From positions 1 through 64,000 of the forward strand of contig NZ_BMHY01000003.1 in NCBI RefSeq assembly GCF_014641555.1: a stretch of 64,000 nucleotides of DNA. Direction: 5' to 3'. Positions 33,911 to 41,891 of this stretch are shown one piece after another. Each line of letters opens with the position of its first letter. Position 1 is the stretch's first letter. A program made the position numbers and the translations under genes. A model generated the notes under the pieces. It had not been told where the DNA came from. It worked only from the letters and a program-made list of their open reading frames with translations, and made no database searches. The stretch comes from Paenibacillus radicis (ex Gao et al. 2016). Lineage in GTDB: Bacteria; Bacillota; Bacilli; Paenibacillales; Paenibacillaceae.

Positions 33911-35092
33911 CTACTTCAATGTCGAATTGCCCGTCGTTCCCGTTTTGCGGATCAACATCTTTATCTTATAGCGGATTTTCAAATCCGGCAGATAGGTATC
34001 GTTCCAATCTTTATTGACTTGCTTCCAGACCGAGGGGTGATCCTTGTTGAGCTGGGCGCCAAAGCCTAAAAAATCAGATTTCATCGACTTCGCCCGCTTC
34101 ACTGCCGCCTCGGCATTGCCTTGAATAATCTCGTCGGCCTCGCGCTCCAGCTTCTCAATCGTCGCAGGATCGGTAATGTCCACATCTCTGCAACCCCTTT
34201 CGACGATGTTGCCTTCCGATCGGATATGTATCGTAAACTCCGGCTCTCCTCCTACTATTTTCGATTCGATACTCGAATTGGAAGAAGTAACCTCGATGCC
34301 GATAAACGTATCTTTTTTGCATGGAATTTCAATCGAAGTGCTTTGCAGTTTATCGGTAATGTCCGTATAGCCCTTGCTCTCGGTCTCATTCAACCAGCCA
34401 GCCAGCTTATCACCCTTAAAGGCCGCAATTCCCTTATAGCGATAGCGGCTTTGTGGAAGAAACGTCTCGACGTTTCTTTTCGACTCCGCCATCTCCTGAC
34501 TGCCGATCAGCTTGATGCCCGTAAGAGCAAGCTCGGTTCCATCTGCAGACAGCTTCTTAAGCACATCATCCATCGTTACGGAAACGGTGGGCGCCCAGTT
34601 TTTCTCGGATGTCTCAAGCGATCTCAGCATACTGTTGGTCGGCAGTTTATCGAGCGGTGTATAAAGCTTCAAAATATCTTCAGCCCTCATCCCTCTCGCT
34701 ACGACGAGTTTGAAATCCATTCTATGCTCGTTGTCTCGGAGAGCATTGTCAATAAAATCGCCTATCCCCATTCTTGCCAGCTCTTCGCTAATGACATACA
34801 ACTGCAAATGTCCCATATATACTTTCCGCGGCGCTTCCGCCGTCAAAGAACGTGCGGCTTCCAGCATCGTCTTGCCTCGGCCTTGATACAAGGTGCTGGG
34901 CGGCCGCTCTCCGCCTCTTTTTTGCGCAGATATTTCACTTGGATTAACGACCTGGAACGATACGAGATATTCGCCATCCACCCAATCGAAGCCGATACCG
35001 AGTACAATAAGCAGCTCGTTCAGCTCCCTGCGGCTCCAACAGCCGCTAAGCATTAACAAACAGAGCAGAACTACCATCATTTTATAAAACAT
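33911..35092 (-). CDS. Spore germination lipoprotein, Ger(x)C family
   Basis: A 393-residue lipoprotein subunit of a germinant receptor on the outer face of the spore inner membrane. The signal ends in lipobox MLSGC followed by WSRRELNELLIVLGIGFDW, the conserved start of GerC proteins, and the C-terminal region DVDITDPATIEKLEREADEIIQGNAEAAVKRAKSMKSDFLGFG matches the third domain. ATG at 35092 follows GAGGGGG by 6 bases. The GTG 15 bases earlier overlaps the gerA stop. Confidence 0.92.
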   Translation of the reverse strand: MFYKMMVVLLCLLMLSGCWSRRELNELLIVLGIGFDWVDGEYLVSFQVVNPSEISAQKRGGERPPSTLYQGRGKTMLEAARSLTAEAPRKVYMGHLQLYVISEELARMGIGDFIDNALRDNEHRMDFKLVVARGMRAEDILKLYTPLDKLPTNSMLRSLETSEKNWAPTVSVTMDDVLKKLSADGTELALTGIKLIGSQEMAESKRNVETFLPQSRYRYKGIAAFKGDKLAGWLNETESKGYTDITDKLQSTSIEIPCKKDTFIGIEVTSSNSSIESKIVGGEPEFTIHIRSEGNIVERGCRDVDITDPATIEKLEREADEIIQGNAEAAVKRAKSMKSDFLGFGAQLNKDHPSVWKQVNKDWNDTYLPDLKIRYKIKMLIRKTGTTGNSTLK

Positions 35093-35103
35093 GCCGCGCC
35101 CCC

Positions 35104-36666
35104 TCACGGTTTACGAATCCTATCAGCACCACTGGACACGGATGTGCTGGGACGTCTGAACAGCAGCCATCGAGGCAGCCGCACAAGCGAATCCTCCATA
35201 TCCTCCGTTTGCAGCGGAGAGATTGGAGACATATAGGGCTCACCGAAGGAACGCAGCGCGCATAGATGCAGCAGCAGCACGAAAAACGCCATAATAATGC
35301 CGAACAGCCCAAAGCTGGCGGCGACCATCATGAATACAAACCTCAATATCCTAACGGGAATGGACATGCTGTAAGCAGGTGTTGTGAAGGTGGAAATCGC
35401 CGTTACCGCAACGACGATAACCATTGCAGCAGAGACGATGCCCGCCTCTACGGCAGCTTGGCCGATAACGAGCGTGCCCACAACTGATACGGCTTGGCCG
35501 ATCGCGCGCGGCATCCGCAAGCCGGCCTCCCGTAAAATTTCAAATGTGACCTCCATGGCAAATGCTTCAACGAATGCCGGAAACGGTACACCCTCCCGTT
35601 GTGCGGCCAGACTAATCAAGAGCGAGGTTGGAAGCATCTCCCGATGGAAGGTTGTAATTGCGATATACAGAGAAGGAAATAGAAGCGAAATGAAGAGACT
35701 GGCAAACCTCAGCATTCTAAGCAAGCTGGCATAAACGGAACGCTGGTAATAATCCTCCGTAGATTGAAAAAAAGAAACAAATTGCGTCGGAACAAGCAAT
35801 ACATTAGGCGTGCCGTCCACCAAAATCGCCACTTTGCCCTCCAGCAGCTGTGATGCGACGTTGTCGGGCAGTTCGGTATTGAACACCGTTGGAAAAACCG
35901 AGTATTTCCCGTCTTCTATCAGTTCCTCAATATAGCCGCTGTCCAGTATGCTGTCGATCCGAATCGCTTGCAGCCTGGAGCGGGCTGTATCGATGACCGA
36001 TGTCTTTGCAATTTCCTTAATGTACATCATCGTAACATCGGTTTTCGTCACAGTGCCCAGCGCATAGGTTTCGAGCCTCAACCGGGGATCTTTGATCTTT
36101 CTTCTAACCAAAGCTGTATTGGTACGAAGCGTTTCATTGAAGCTCTCTCTTGGTCCGCGAACGGATGTCTGATTCGTCGATTCGGAAATATCCCGGCTTT
36201 TCCACTGGCGAATATCAGCAGAGTAGGCACAATCACTCCCTTCCAGCAAAATAACGGCTTCGCCGGAGAGAAGATTTCTATAGAAAGAGCCCATATCCGT
36301 CACCGTCCGGATTGAGCCAATTCCTACAAGCAGTCCCTTTGCCAGAGCAGTCTGATCCCCGCCCCGTCCCCGTTCATCCTGAGTACCCTCTAAGATACCT
36401 CTCATATTGCCGATTAGTACATCCAATATATATTGATTGATAATGACCGAATCCGACATTCCGTCGATATAGACGATAGCAGCTGCGGCTGTCTCCGTTC
36501 CTTCGAACGGAATTTCGCGAACGATAACATCGTCGCTCTCTCCTAAGTCGCGCCGCACTTGCTCCACGTTTTCCTCGATTGTACGTCTAATTGGAATATG
36601 GGCATACTCCGGATAAATTTGCGATGTATCGGGCTGTCTGGATTGAGGCGATTTCTTCCGTTCCAT
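35104..36666 (-). CDS. Spore germination protein, GerA family
   Basis: A 520-residue receptor subunit: N-terminal cytosolic domain (about 1-260) and a C-terminal part with about five helices. DSGYIEELIEDGKYSVFPTVFNTELPDNVASQLLEGKVAILVDGTPNVLLVPTQFVSFFQS...DYYQR and PFPAFVEAFAMEVTFEILREAGLRMPRAIGQAVSVVGTLVIGQAAVEAGIVSAAMVIVVAVTAISTF are invariant GerA segments. ATG at 36666 follows AGAAGG by 9 bases. First gene of the receptor operon, probably read in the forespore by sigma G, though I did not identify that promoter. Confidence 0.93.
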   Translation of the reverse strand: MERKKSPQSRQPDTSQIYPEYAHIPIRRTIEENVEQVRRDLGESDDVIVREIPFEGTETAAAAIVYIDGMSDSVIINQYILDVLIGNMRGILEGTQDERGRGGDQTALAKGLLVGIGSIRTVTDMGSFYRNLLSGEAVILLEGSDCAYSADIRQWKSRDISESTNQTSVRGPRESFNETLRTNTALVRRKIKDPRLRLETYALGTVTKTDVTMMYIKEIAKTSVIDTARSRLQAIRIDSILDSGYIEELIEDGKYSVFPTVFNTELPDNVASQLLEGKVAILVDGTPNVLLVPTQFVSFFQSTEDYYQRSVYASLLRMLRFASLFISLLFPSLYIAITTFHREMLPTSLLISLAAQREGVPFPAFVEAFAMEVTFEILREAGLRMPRAIGQAVSVVGTLVIGQAAVEAGIVSAAMVIVVAVTAISTFTTPAYSMSIPVRILRFVFMMVAASFGLFGIIMAFFVLLLHLCALRSFGEPYMSPISPLQTEDMEDSLVRLPRWLLFRRPSTSVSSGADRIRKP

Positions 36667-36782
36667 GAGGCTGTACCTTCTCTCTGCGTTGCATCTACTC
36701 CCCATTATGACCATTGGCAAAACCGGCTAAACGCGAACAAAGCTATAAGGAGACTTAGAATAAGTTTAGGGACTGCAGCAAC

Positions 36783-36802
36783 ACTGACATACTGCTGTCA
36801 GT
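36783..36802. promoter_or_regulatory. Perfect inverted repeat upstream of the MFS exporter
   Basis: ACTGACA-N6-TGTCAGT (7-bp arms, no mismatch), 57 bp before the start codon. Size and position fit an operator for a TetR- or MarR-type drug sensor. No such regulator is adjacent. Confidence 0.55.
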
Positions 36803-36859
36803 CTTCACCCTCTACAATAAGAACATTCAAGCGGTTCAACCGGAGAGGAAGAAAAAAGA

Positions 36860-38395
36860 ATGAATAAAACGAATACCAGAAACACAACGGGAATGGGATG
36901 GATTATAGCCGGATTGCTGCTCTCCCTCTTAATGGCTTCTATGGACAACACGATTGTTGCGACAGCTATGGGGACGATTGTAGGCGAGCTAGGCGGACTG
37001 GATCAATTCGTCTGGGTTACATCGGCTTATATGGTAGCGGAGATGGCCGGTATGCCGATCTTTGGCAAGCTGTCAGATATGTACGGCCGAAAACGATTTT
37101 TCCTGTTTGGCATCATCGTCTTTATGATTGGTTCCGCCTTATGCGGCACGGCAAGCTCGATCGCAGAGCTTAGTCTGTTCCGCGCCATTCAAGGCATTGG
37201 CGCTGGAGCGCTTGTTCCTATCACGTTCACCATTCTGCTAGATGCCGTATCCCCTGAAAATCGCGGCAAGCTTATGGGATTGTTTGGCGCCGTATTCGGC
37301 TTGTCCAGCGTATTTGGCCCATTGCTGGGAGCGTTCCTCACCGATTATTGGAGCTGGCAGTGGATTTTCTATATTAACCTGCCGCTCGGTGTCGCCGCTT
37401 TAATGCTTGTCTACAAATTTTATAAAGAATCACCTGCCCGTTCGAAACAGCAGATCGATTGGCTTGGCGCCCTATCGCTTATCGGAGCGATCATCTGTCT
37501 GATCTTCTCGCTTGAGCTTGGCGGCAAGCTGTTCGCATGGGATTCTTGGCCGATTATCGGATTGCTCGGGGGGTTCCTCATCTTGGCCGTCTTGTTCATC
37601 TTCGCGGAAAGACGAGCGTTAGAGCCGATCATTTCGTTCGCCATGTTTAAAGTAAGGCTATTTGCGAGCAGCACATTAATTGCGGTTCTCAGCGGAGCGG
37701 CTTTCATTGCCGCTTCAGTGTATCTTCCTATCTATATTCAGGGAGTGCTTGGAGGAACGGCTACCAATTCGGGCTTCATGCTTCTGCCGATGATGCTGGG
37801 TACGGTCGTAACGGCTACCCTTGGCGGCTTTTTGATGGCACGCCTGTCCTACAGAACCATTCTTGCCTCAACACTGCTGCTATTGGTAATTGGGCTCGCA
37901 CTGCTGACGACCATAACGGCAGGTACACCTCGAATTGTCATCACCATCTATATGATTATTGTTGGTCTTGGCATTGGTGCGTCCTTCTCTGTGCTAAGCA
38001 ACGCGGTGATTCAAGATATTCCGCCATCTGAGCGGGGATCCGCGACGTCGACGCTCAATTTCCTCCGATCATTGGGGATGATGCTGGGCATCACCACATT
38101 TGGCATTTTGCAAAATCATCTGATGACCCGCAAATTGACCGAAATGTTCCCAGGCGGCACAACGGATATTCCGCAAAATGTGAATCTTAAAGATCCCTAT
38201 GTACTCATGGATCCTTCCGCTCGTGCGGCAATACCAGAGGGTATTCTGGATCGGCTGCTAAGCGGCGTCTCCTCCTCCATTACAGACATTTTCATGTGGG
38301 GGCTCATCCCCGCCGTTCTTGCTGTCTTAGCAGCCTGCGCTATGGGGCACAAAAAACATGACCCGAAAGCCGAAATGGAGGCCTACGGACATTAA
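36860..38395 (+). CDS. MFS multidrug exporter, DHA2 (EmrB/QacA) family, 14 helices
   Basis: A 511-residue membrane protein. LLMASMDNTIVATAMGTIVGELGG is motif D1, GKLSDMYGRKRFFLFGIIVFMIGSALCG is motif A, IQGIGAGALVPITFTILLDAVSPENRGKLMGLFGAVFGLSSVFGPLLGAFLTDYWSWQWIFYINLPLGVAAL contains motifs B and C (antiporter motif). Proton-driven export of cationic or amphipathic drugs is the usual role. Stand-alone gene with its own inverted repeat upstream and a terminator downstream. Confidence 0.9.
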   Translation: MNKTNTRNTTGMGWIIAGLLLSLLMASMDNTIVATAMGTIVGELGGLDQFVWVTSAYMVAEMAGMPIFGKLSDMYGRKRFFLFGIIVFMIGSALCGTASSIAELSLFRAIQGIGAGALVPITFTILLDAVSPENRGKLMGLFGAVFGLSSVFGPLLGAFLTDYWSWQWIFYINLPLGVAALMLVYKFYKESPARSKQQIDWLGALSLIGAIICLIFSLELGGKLFAWDSWPIIGLLGGFLILAVLFIFAERRALEPIISFAMFKVRLFASSTLIAVLSGAAFIAASVYLPIYIQGVLGGTATNSGFMLLPMMLGTVVTATLGGFLMARLSYRTILASTLLLLVIGLALLTTITAGTPRIVITIYMIIVGLGIGASFSVLSNAVIQDIPPSERGSATSTLNFLRSLGMMLGITTFGILQNHLMTRKLTEMFPGGTTDIPQNVNLKDPYVLMDPSARAAIPEGILDRLLSGVSSSITDIFMWGLIPAVLAVLAACAMGHKKHDPKAEMEAYGH

Positions 38396-38404
38396 GGATA
38401 TGGG

Positions 38405-38447
38405 GCGAGCTATAAGAGGAAATCCCCTCTTGCAGCTCGCTTCTTTT
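38405..38447 (+). terminator. Terminator of the MFS exporter
   Basis: GCGAGCT pairs with AGCTCGC, inner AAGAGG/CCTCTT, then TTCTTTTTG. Confidence 0.85.
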
Positions 38448-38540
38448 TGCGAAAAATCGGGCTCCTTTCGTCTATATACGCTAGCCGGGTCCTTACATAA
38501 ACTAAAGAAGAGAATGACTAGAGCGAGGTGAGCGAAAGAC

Positions 38541-39167
38541 ATGCAGCCTGAATCAACCCACGTTGCGTGGCATTCCTCCAAGGTATGCAAACAAAGCAGG
38601 CAGCTGTCCAACGGCCATGGCAGCTGTGTATTGTGGTTTACAGGATTGTCGGGATCCGGCAAATCGACACTGGCAGCAGAACTGGAGCTTGCGCTGCATG
38701 AGCTCCATTGCAGGAGCTATATGCTGGATGGCGACAATTTGCGCCTCGGCCTCAATCGGGGGCTGGGATTCAGCCAAACGGACCGATCGGAAAATATTCG
38801 GCGAATGGGTGAGACAGCCCGGCTGTTCGTGGACGCCGGCTTCATTGCACTGGCAGCAGCCATCACGCCGTATCAAGCCGACCGGGAGCTGCTTCGTTCC
38901 CGGTTCGAGCCGGAGGAATTTATTGAGGTGTATGTCCGGTGTGCTATTGAGGAGTGCGAACGGAGAGATCCGAAAGGGTTGTATCGAAAAGCGAGGGCAG
39001 GAGAAATCCGCCAGTTCACCGGCCTATCAGCCCCTTATGAAGCACCTGAGCATCCGGAAATTGAAATTAACAGCGAGAAGGTTTCTGTAGCGGAGTCAGT
39101 CTCTATTCTTCTTCGGTATCTTCGCAGCAAAGGTTATTTGCCGGCGGACAGAAAGGGAGGCAGCTAA
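38541..39167 (+). CDS. cysC: Adenylyl-sulfate (APS) kinase
   Basis: Phosphorylates APS to PAPS, the universal sulfuryl donor. The 208-residue protein has Walker A GLSGSGKST at 35-43, LDGDNLRLGLNRGLGFSQTDRSENIRR (APS-binding region), AAITPYQADRELLR (FISP-type loop) and CERRDPKGLYRKARAGEIRQFTGLSAPYEAPE, all standard for CysC. No ATP sulfurylase or PAPS reductase is nearby. Instead a sulfotransferase gene starts 2 bases after the stop, so this copy probably makes PAPS for sulfation, not for cysteine synthesis. Confidence 0.92.
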   Translation: MQPESTHVAWHSSKVCKQSRQLSNGHGSCVLWFTGLSGSGKSTLAAELELALHELHCRSYMLDGDNLRLGLNRGLGFSQTDRSENIRRMGETARLFVDAGFIALAAAITPYQADRELLRSRFEPEEFIEVYVRCAIEECERRDPKGLYRKARAGEIRQFTGLSAPYEAPEHPEIEINSEKVSVAESVSILLRYLRSKGYLPADRKGGS

Positions 39168-39169
39168 CC

Positions 39170-39916
39170 ATGGCGAATACAAAGAAAAGGTCAGATGACG
39201 ACAGTCTCTTGTTGTTCATGCATATTCCGAAAACAGGCGGAACTTCGCTTACGCAGGTGCTGCTCCATCAATTCCCGAAGCTTGTGTATTACTTTGAAGT
39301 CGCCGACAACCAGACGCTTCTGCTGGAAAAGCTTCGGGAAGCGGACGCCTTTTGCGGCCATTATCCGTTCGGCCTGCACAGCTTCATAGACCGTCCTTAC
39401 CGTTACATGACGATGCTGCGAGATCCGGTAGAGCAGATCATCTCGTATTTTTATTTTAAATATAAAAATCCTGACTACCCCGAGTCTTACAATATCGGAA
39501 TAACGCTGGACTATTTCGTCAACGATGACAATTTCGATCTTGAATATGTGAATTTACAGACTCGGTTCGTCAGCGGAGAGTTATGCGTCACACAGCCCGA
39601 TCTGGAGCTGGCAAAAGCAAACCTGCGCCATCACTTTGACTTCGTTGGCATTACAGAGCGGTATGCCGAATCGCAGTTTCTGCTGTCTCGGCAGATGGGG
39701 TGGAAGCTGCAGCCATGCTCCAGATTGAACATAACGCCAAATCGCTTGCTGCAAATCGAATGCGCAACGGAGACGATCGATCGGATCAAAGCGAAAAACG
39801 CGGCTGATGTTGAGCTCTATCGCTATGCCCTAGAGCTGCTGGATCAAAAAATAGCGAATCTATCTCCCGCACAAGCCAAGGCGCTCCGCAAATTCATCAA
39901 AACGGCGGCTAAATGA
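39170..39916 (+). CDS. Sulfotransferase (Sulfotransfer_2-like)
   Basis: A 248-residue protein. MHIPKTGGTSLTQVLL (17-32) is the 5'-phosphosulfate-binding loop of PAPS-dependent sulfotransferases related to heparan sulfate 2-O-sulfotransferase. FCGHYPFG (61-68) and MLRDPVEQIISYFYFKY (82-98) carry the second conserved His and the 3'-phosphate-binding RDP...S. No signal peptide, so it acts in the cytosol, on a small molecule, lipid or glycan precursor. GGGAGG precedes the ATG. It is coupled to cysC. The acceptor is unknown. Confidence 0.85.
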   Translation: MANTKKRSDDDSLLLFMHIPKTGGTSLTQVLLHQFPKLVYYFEVADNQTLLLEKLREADAFCGHYPFGLHSFIDRPYRYMTMLRDPVEQIISYFYFKYKNPDYPESYNIGITLDYFVNDDNFDLEYVNLQTRFVSGELCVTQPDLELAKANLRHHFDFVGITERYAESQFLLSRQMGWKLQPCSRLNITPNRLLQIECATETIDRIKAKNAADVELYRYALELLDQKIANLSPAQAKALRKFIKTAAK

Positions 39917-39926
39917 TACAAGAAAA

Positions 39927-39963
39927 CCCCATCGGACCTGAGATATTCAGGACTCTGATGGGG
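39927..39963 (+). terminator. Terminator of the cysC-sulfotransferase operon
   Basis: CCCCATC pairs with GATGGGG, with an inner CTGA/TCAG stem, then CTTTCT. Confidence 0.75.
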
Positions 39964-39985
39964 CTTTCTACTCGCTTATCTTAAT

Positions 39986-40435
39986 TTAAGATGTGCGCAG
40001 CTCCAAATGAAGCAGCGGGAACGGTTTGCCAGAGCCGTCCAGCTCCGAACGTCCCGTCTGGGTAAATCCGTAACGACGGTAGAACGTGCATGCTCCTTCA
40101 TTCTGTTCATTAACGTCGACTTGAAGCACGTTGCCTTTCAGCTCTTCTGCATGCTTTAGCAGTTTACTGCCGATTCCTTGACCATGACGGACCGGATCGA
40201 CAAAGAGCATTTCGACCTTCGTTCCATCGAGACCGATAAATCCGGTCGGCTTATTATTGTCATCATAATGGGTCCAAAGCTCAACCCCAGTCAGCGCTTC
40301 GTTTCGAACAATATCGTGGAAAAACTGAATATCTTCTTCCGTCAGAAAATGATGGGTAGCTGCCACAGCTCGATGCCAGATGTCGACGAGCTGCTCATGA
40401 TCTTCTGCCCGGTAAGGCAGGATGTTGGTGCTCAT
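39986..40435 (-). CDS. GNAT family N-acetyltransferase
   Basis: A 149-residue cytosolic acetyltransferase. VEMLFVDPVRHGQGIGSKLLKHA contains the acetyl-CoA pyrophosphate loop (R/Q-x-x-G-x-G/A as RHGQGIG), and NEGACTFYRRYGFTQTGRSELDG is the usual motif B. Closest in layout to YjaB-like enzymes. AAGGAG lies 10 bases before the ATG. Substrate unknown. Single gene. Confidence 0.87.
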   Translation of the reverse strand: MSTNILPYRAEDHEQLVDIWHRAVAATHHFLTEEDIQFFHDIVRNEALTGVELWTHYDDNNKPTGFIGLDGTKVEMLFVDPVRHGQGIGSKLLKHAEELKGNVLQVDVNEQNEGACTFYRRYGFTQTGRSELDGSGKPFPLLHLELRTS

Positions 40436-40519
40436 GTATGTATGACTCCTTTCAAAAGGGCTTTTTCAAAACCCGCTTTATGCATCCGATTTTAGCATAT
40501 TCATTCGACTCATATCAAA

Positions 40520-40565
40520 AAAAACCGCTGGAGGCGCATGAATGAGCTCCCTCCAACGGCTTATA
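40520..40565 (-). terminator. Terminator of the epimerase gene
   Basis: On the minus strand AAGCCGTTGGAGG folds with CCTCCAGCGGTTTT and is followed by a T-run. Confidence 0.8.
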
Positions 40566-40576
40566 TTCTTATTGGC

Positions 40577-41425
40577 TCATTGCTTTACATAGCTGCGCCA
40601 AGCGTGTTTCGGCTGCCAGTTCAATAGCGCCTTCGCCTTCTCATTGCTCAGCAGCGACTCATGTCCTTCGAGCGGCTTGCGGAAGTCGTTCACCTCTGGA
40701 TAGCGGGCAGACATCAGCTCCCGGCTTGGAATCGCCATACTGGAATCATCCGCCGCCAAATTCAACGCAATGCTGCCCAGTCCGTCGGCTTCTATTGCCA
40801 GTTGAAACGCCTGTGCCGCATCACGAGTATCGATATAGCTCCAGAGAATGCGCTCGCGCTGCTCAGGATCATGAATAAACTGCGGGAACCGTTCGTATGC
40901 CTCAGGTGAAATGACATTCCCAAGCCGGAACGATACGACCTGCATGCCCGTCCGTCTATTGAACATATCCGCCGTTTGCTCGTTGACGATTTTGGACAAG
41001 CCATAGCTGTCTTGCGGCAGCTGCGGATGCGCTTCATCAACGGGAACATATTGCGGACCAATCGAATGCTCCGCGAATACAAGTCCATATGAGGACTCAC
41101 TGGAGGCGATAACCGCCTTGCGGATGCCAAGGCCTGCCGCTGCTTCCAATACGTTATAGGTAGACATTACATTATTGTGGAAAGTTACTTCATTCGGATG
41201 AGAGTAGGCTACGGGTATAGCCGCCAGATGGACCACGGCATCCGCACCCGCCAATATGCCATATACCTCACCCAGATTATTCAAATCAACAATGACCGTA
41301 CGGCTAATCGGCTCTGCCGGATGCTTTACGTCAGCGTTCAGCACCTCATACCCCTGCTCTACGAAATGCTTCACTACCCATTTGCCCAGCATGCCGCTGC
41401 CGCCTGTTACAACTACCTTTGGCAC
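40577..41425 (-). CDS. NAD-dependent epimerase/dehydratase family protein
   Basis: A 282-residue extended short-chain dehydrogenase. Nucleotide motif TGGSGMLGKWV at 7-17, LAAIPVAYSHPNEVTFHNNVMSTYNVLEAA, catalytic SSESSYG region and YGLSK (Tyr-x-x-x-Lys). Related proteins act on nucleotide sugars or uronates (UronDH-like); the substrate is not evident. GTG start with AGAGGAG 9 bases upstream. Single gene. Confidence 0.85.
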   Translation of the reverse strand: MPKVVVTGGSGMLGKWVVKHFVEQGYEVLNADVKHPAEPISRTVIVDLNNLGEVYGILAGADAVVHLAAIPVAYSHPNEVTFHNNVMSTYNVLEAAAGLGIRKAVIASSESSYGLVFAEHSIGPQYVPVDEAHPQLPQDSYGLSKIVNEQTADMFNRRTGMQVVSFRLGNVISPEAYERFPQFIHDPEQRERILWSYIDTRDAAQAFQLAIEADGLGSIALNLAADDSSMAIPSRELMSARYPEVNDFRKPLEGHESLLSNEKAKALLNWQPKHAWRSYVKQ

Positions 41426-41654
41426 TTGCAGTCACTCCTCTAGTCAGGTTGCGGGCATTAATTGCTGCCCTGCACTTCCATTCTAGAGAAGTTTGTCCGG
41501 ATTTGTAAGTAGGGAAAACAAAGTCACTATATTATAGGAAGTGTAGTTAGTATACATTAGGTTACTAATGTTCAGCCGCTATATTCCAGTTGCCAGTCTG
41601 CTGCTGCAAATGCCAGAGCGTGAATACAGGCCCTGCATAGATAGCAATTGCTAA

Positions 41655-41846
41655 TCAAAATGTAAATGTGCAGGTTGTCAGCCGATTTATCGGCGATCTA
41701 TGGCATCAAAATGTAAATGTGCAGGTTGATCGGGCTAAAAAGTACCGAATGACCCTAAATACTAGGTTTCAACTGCGCTTTTGCATTTTGATCACTTTTT
41801 CAGACCTTTTTGGGCTCATCAAAATGTACTTTTACATTTCAAGTTG
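41655..41846. repeat. Dispersed TCAAAATGTAAA-type repeat, locus C (4 copies)
   Basis: In the 466-bp gap between the epimerase start and the peptidase stop. Two identical 23-mers at 41655-41677 and 41706-41728 (starting TCAAAATGTAAATG and ending GCAGGTTG, 51 bp apart), an inverted variant at 41767-41791 and a near-palindromic variant at 41819-41846. The stretch 41450-41650 shows nothing recognisable. Confidence 0.75.
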
Positions 41847-41891
41847 TTGTAGAGGGAGTCCCGATGAAAGGGCCATCCCCGTATAATCCGG

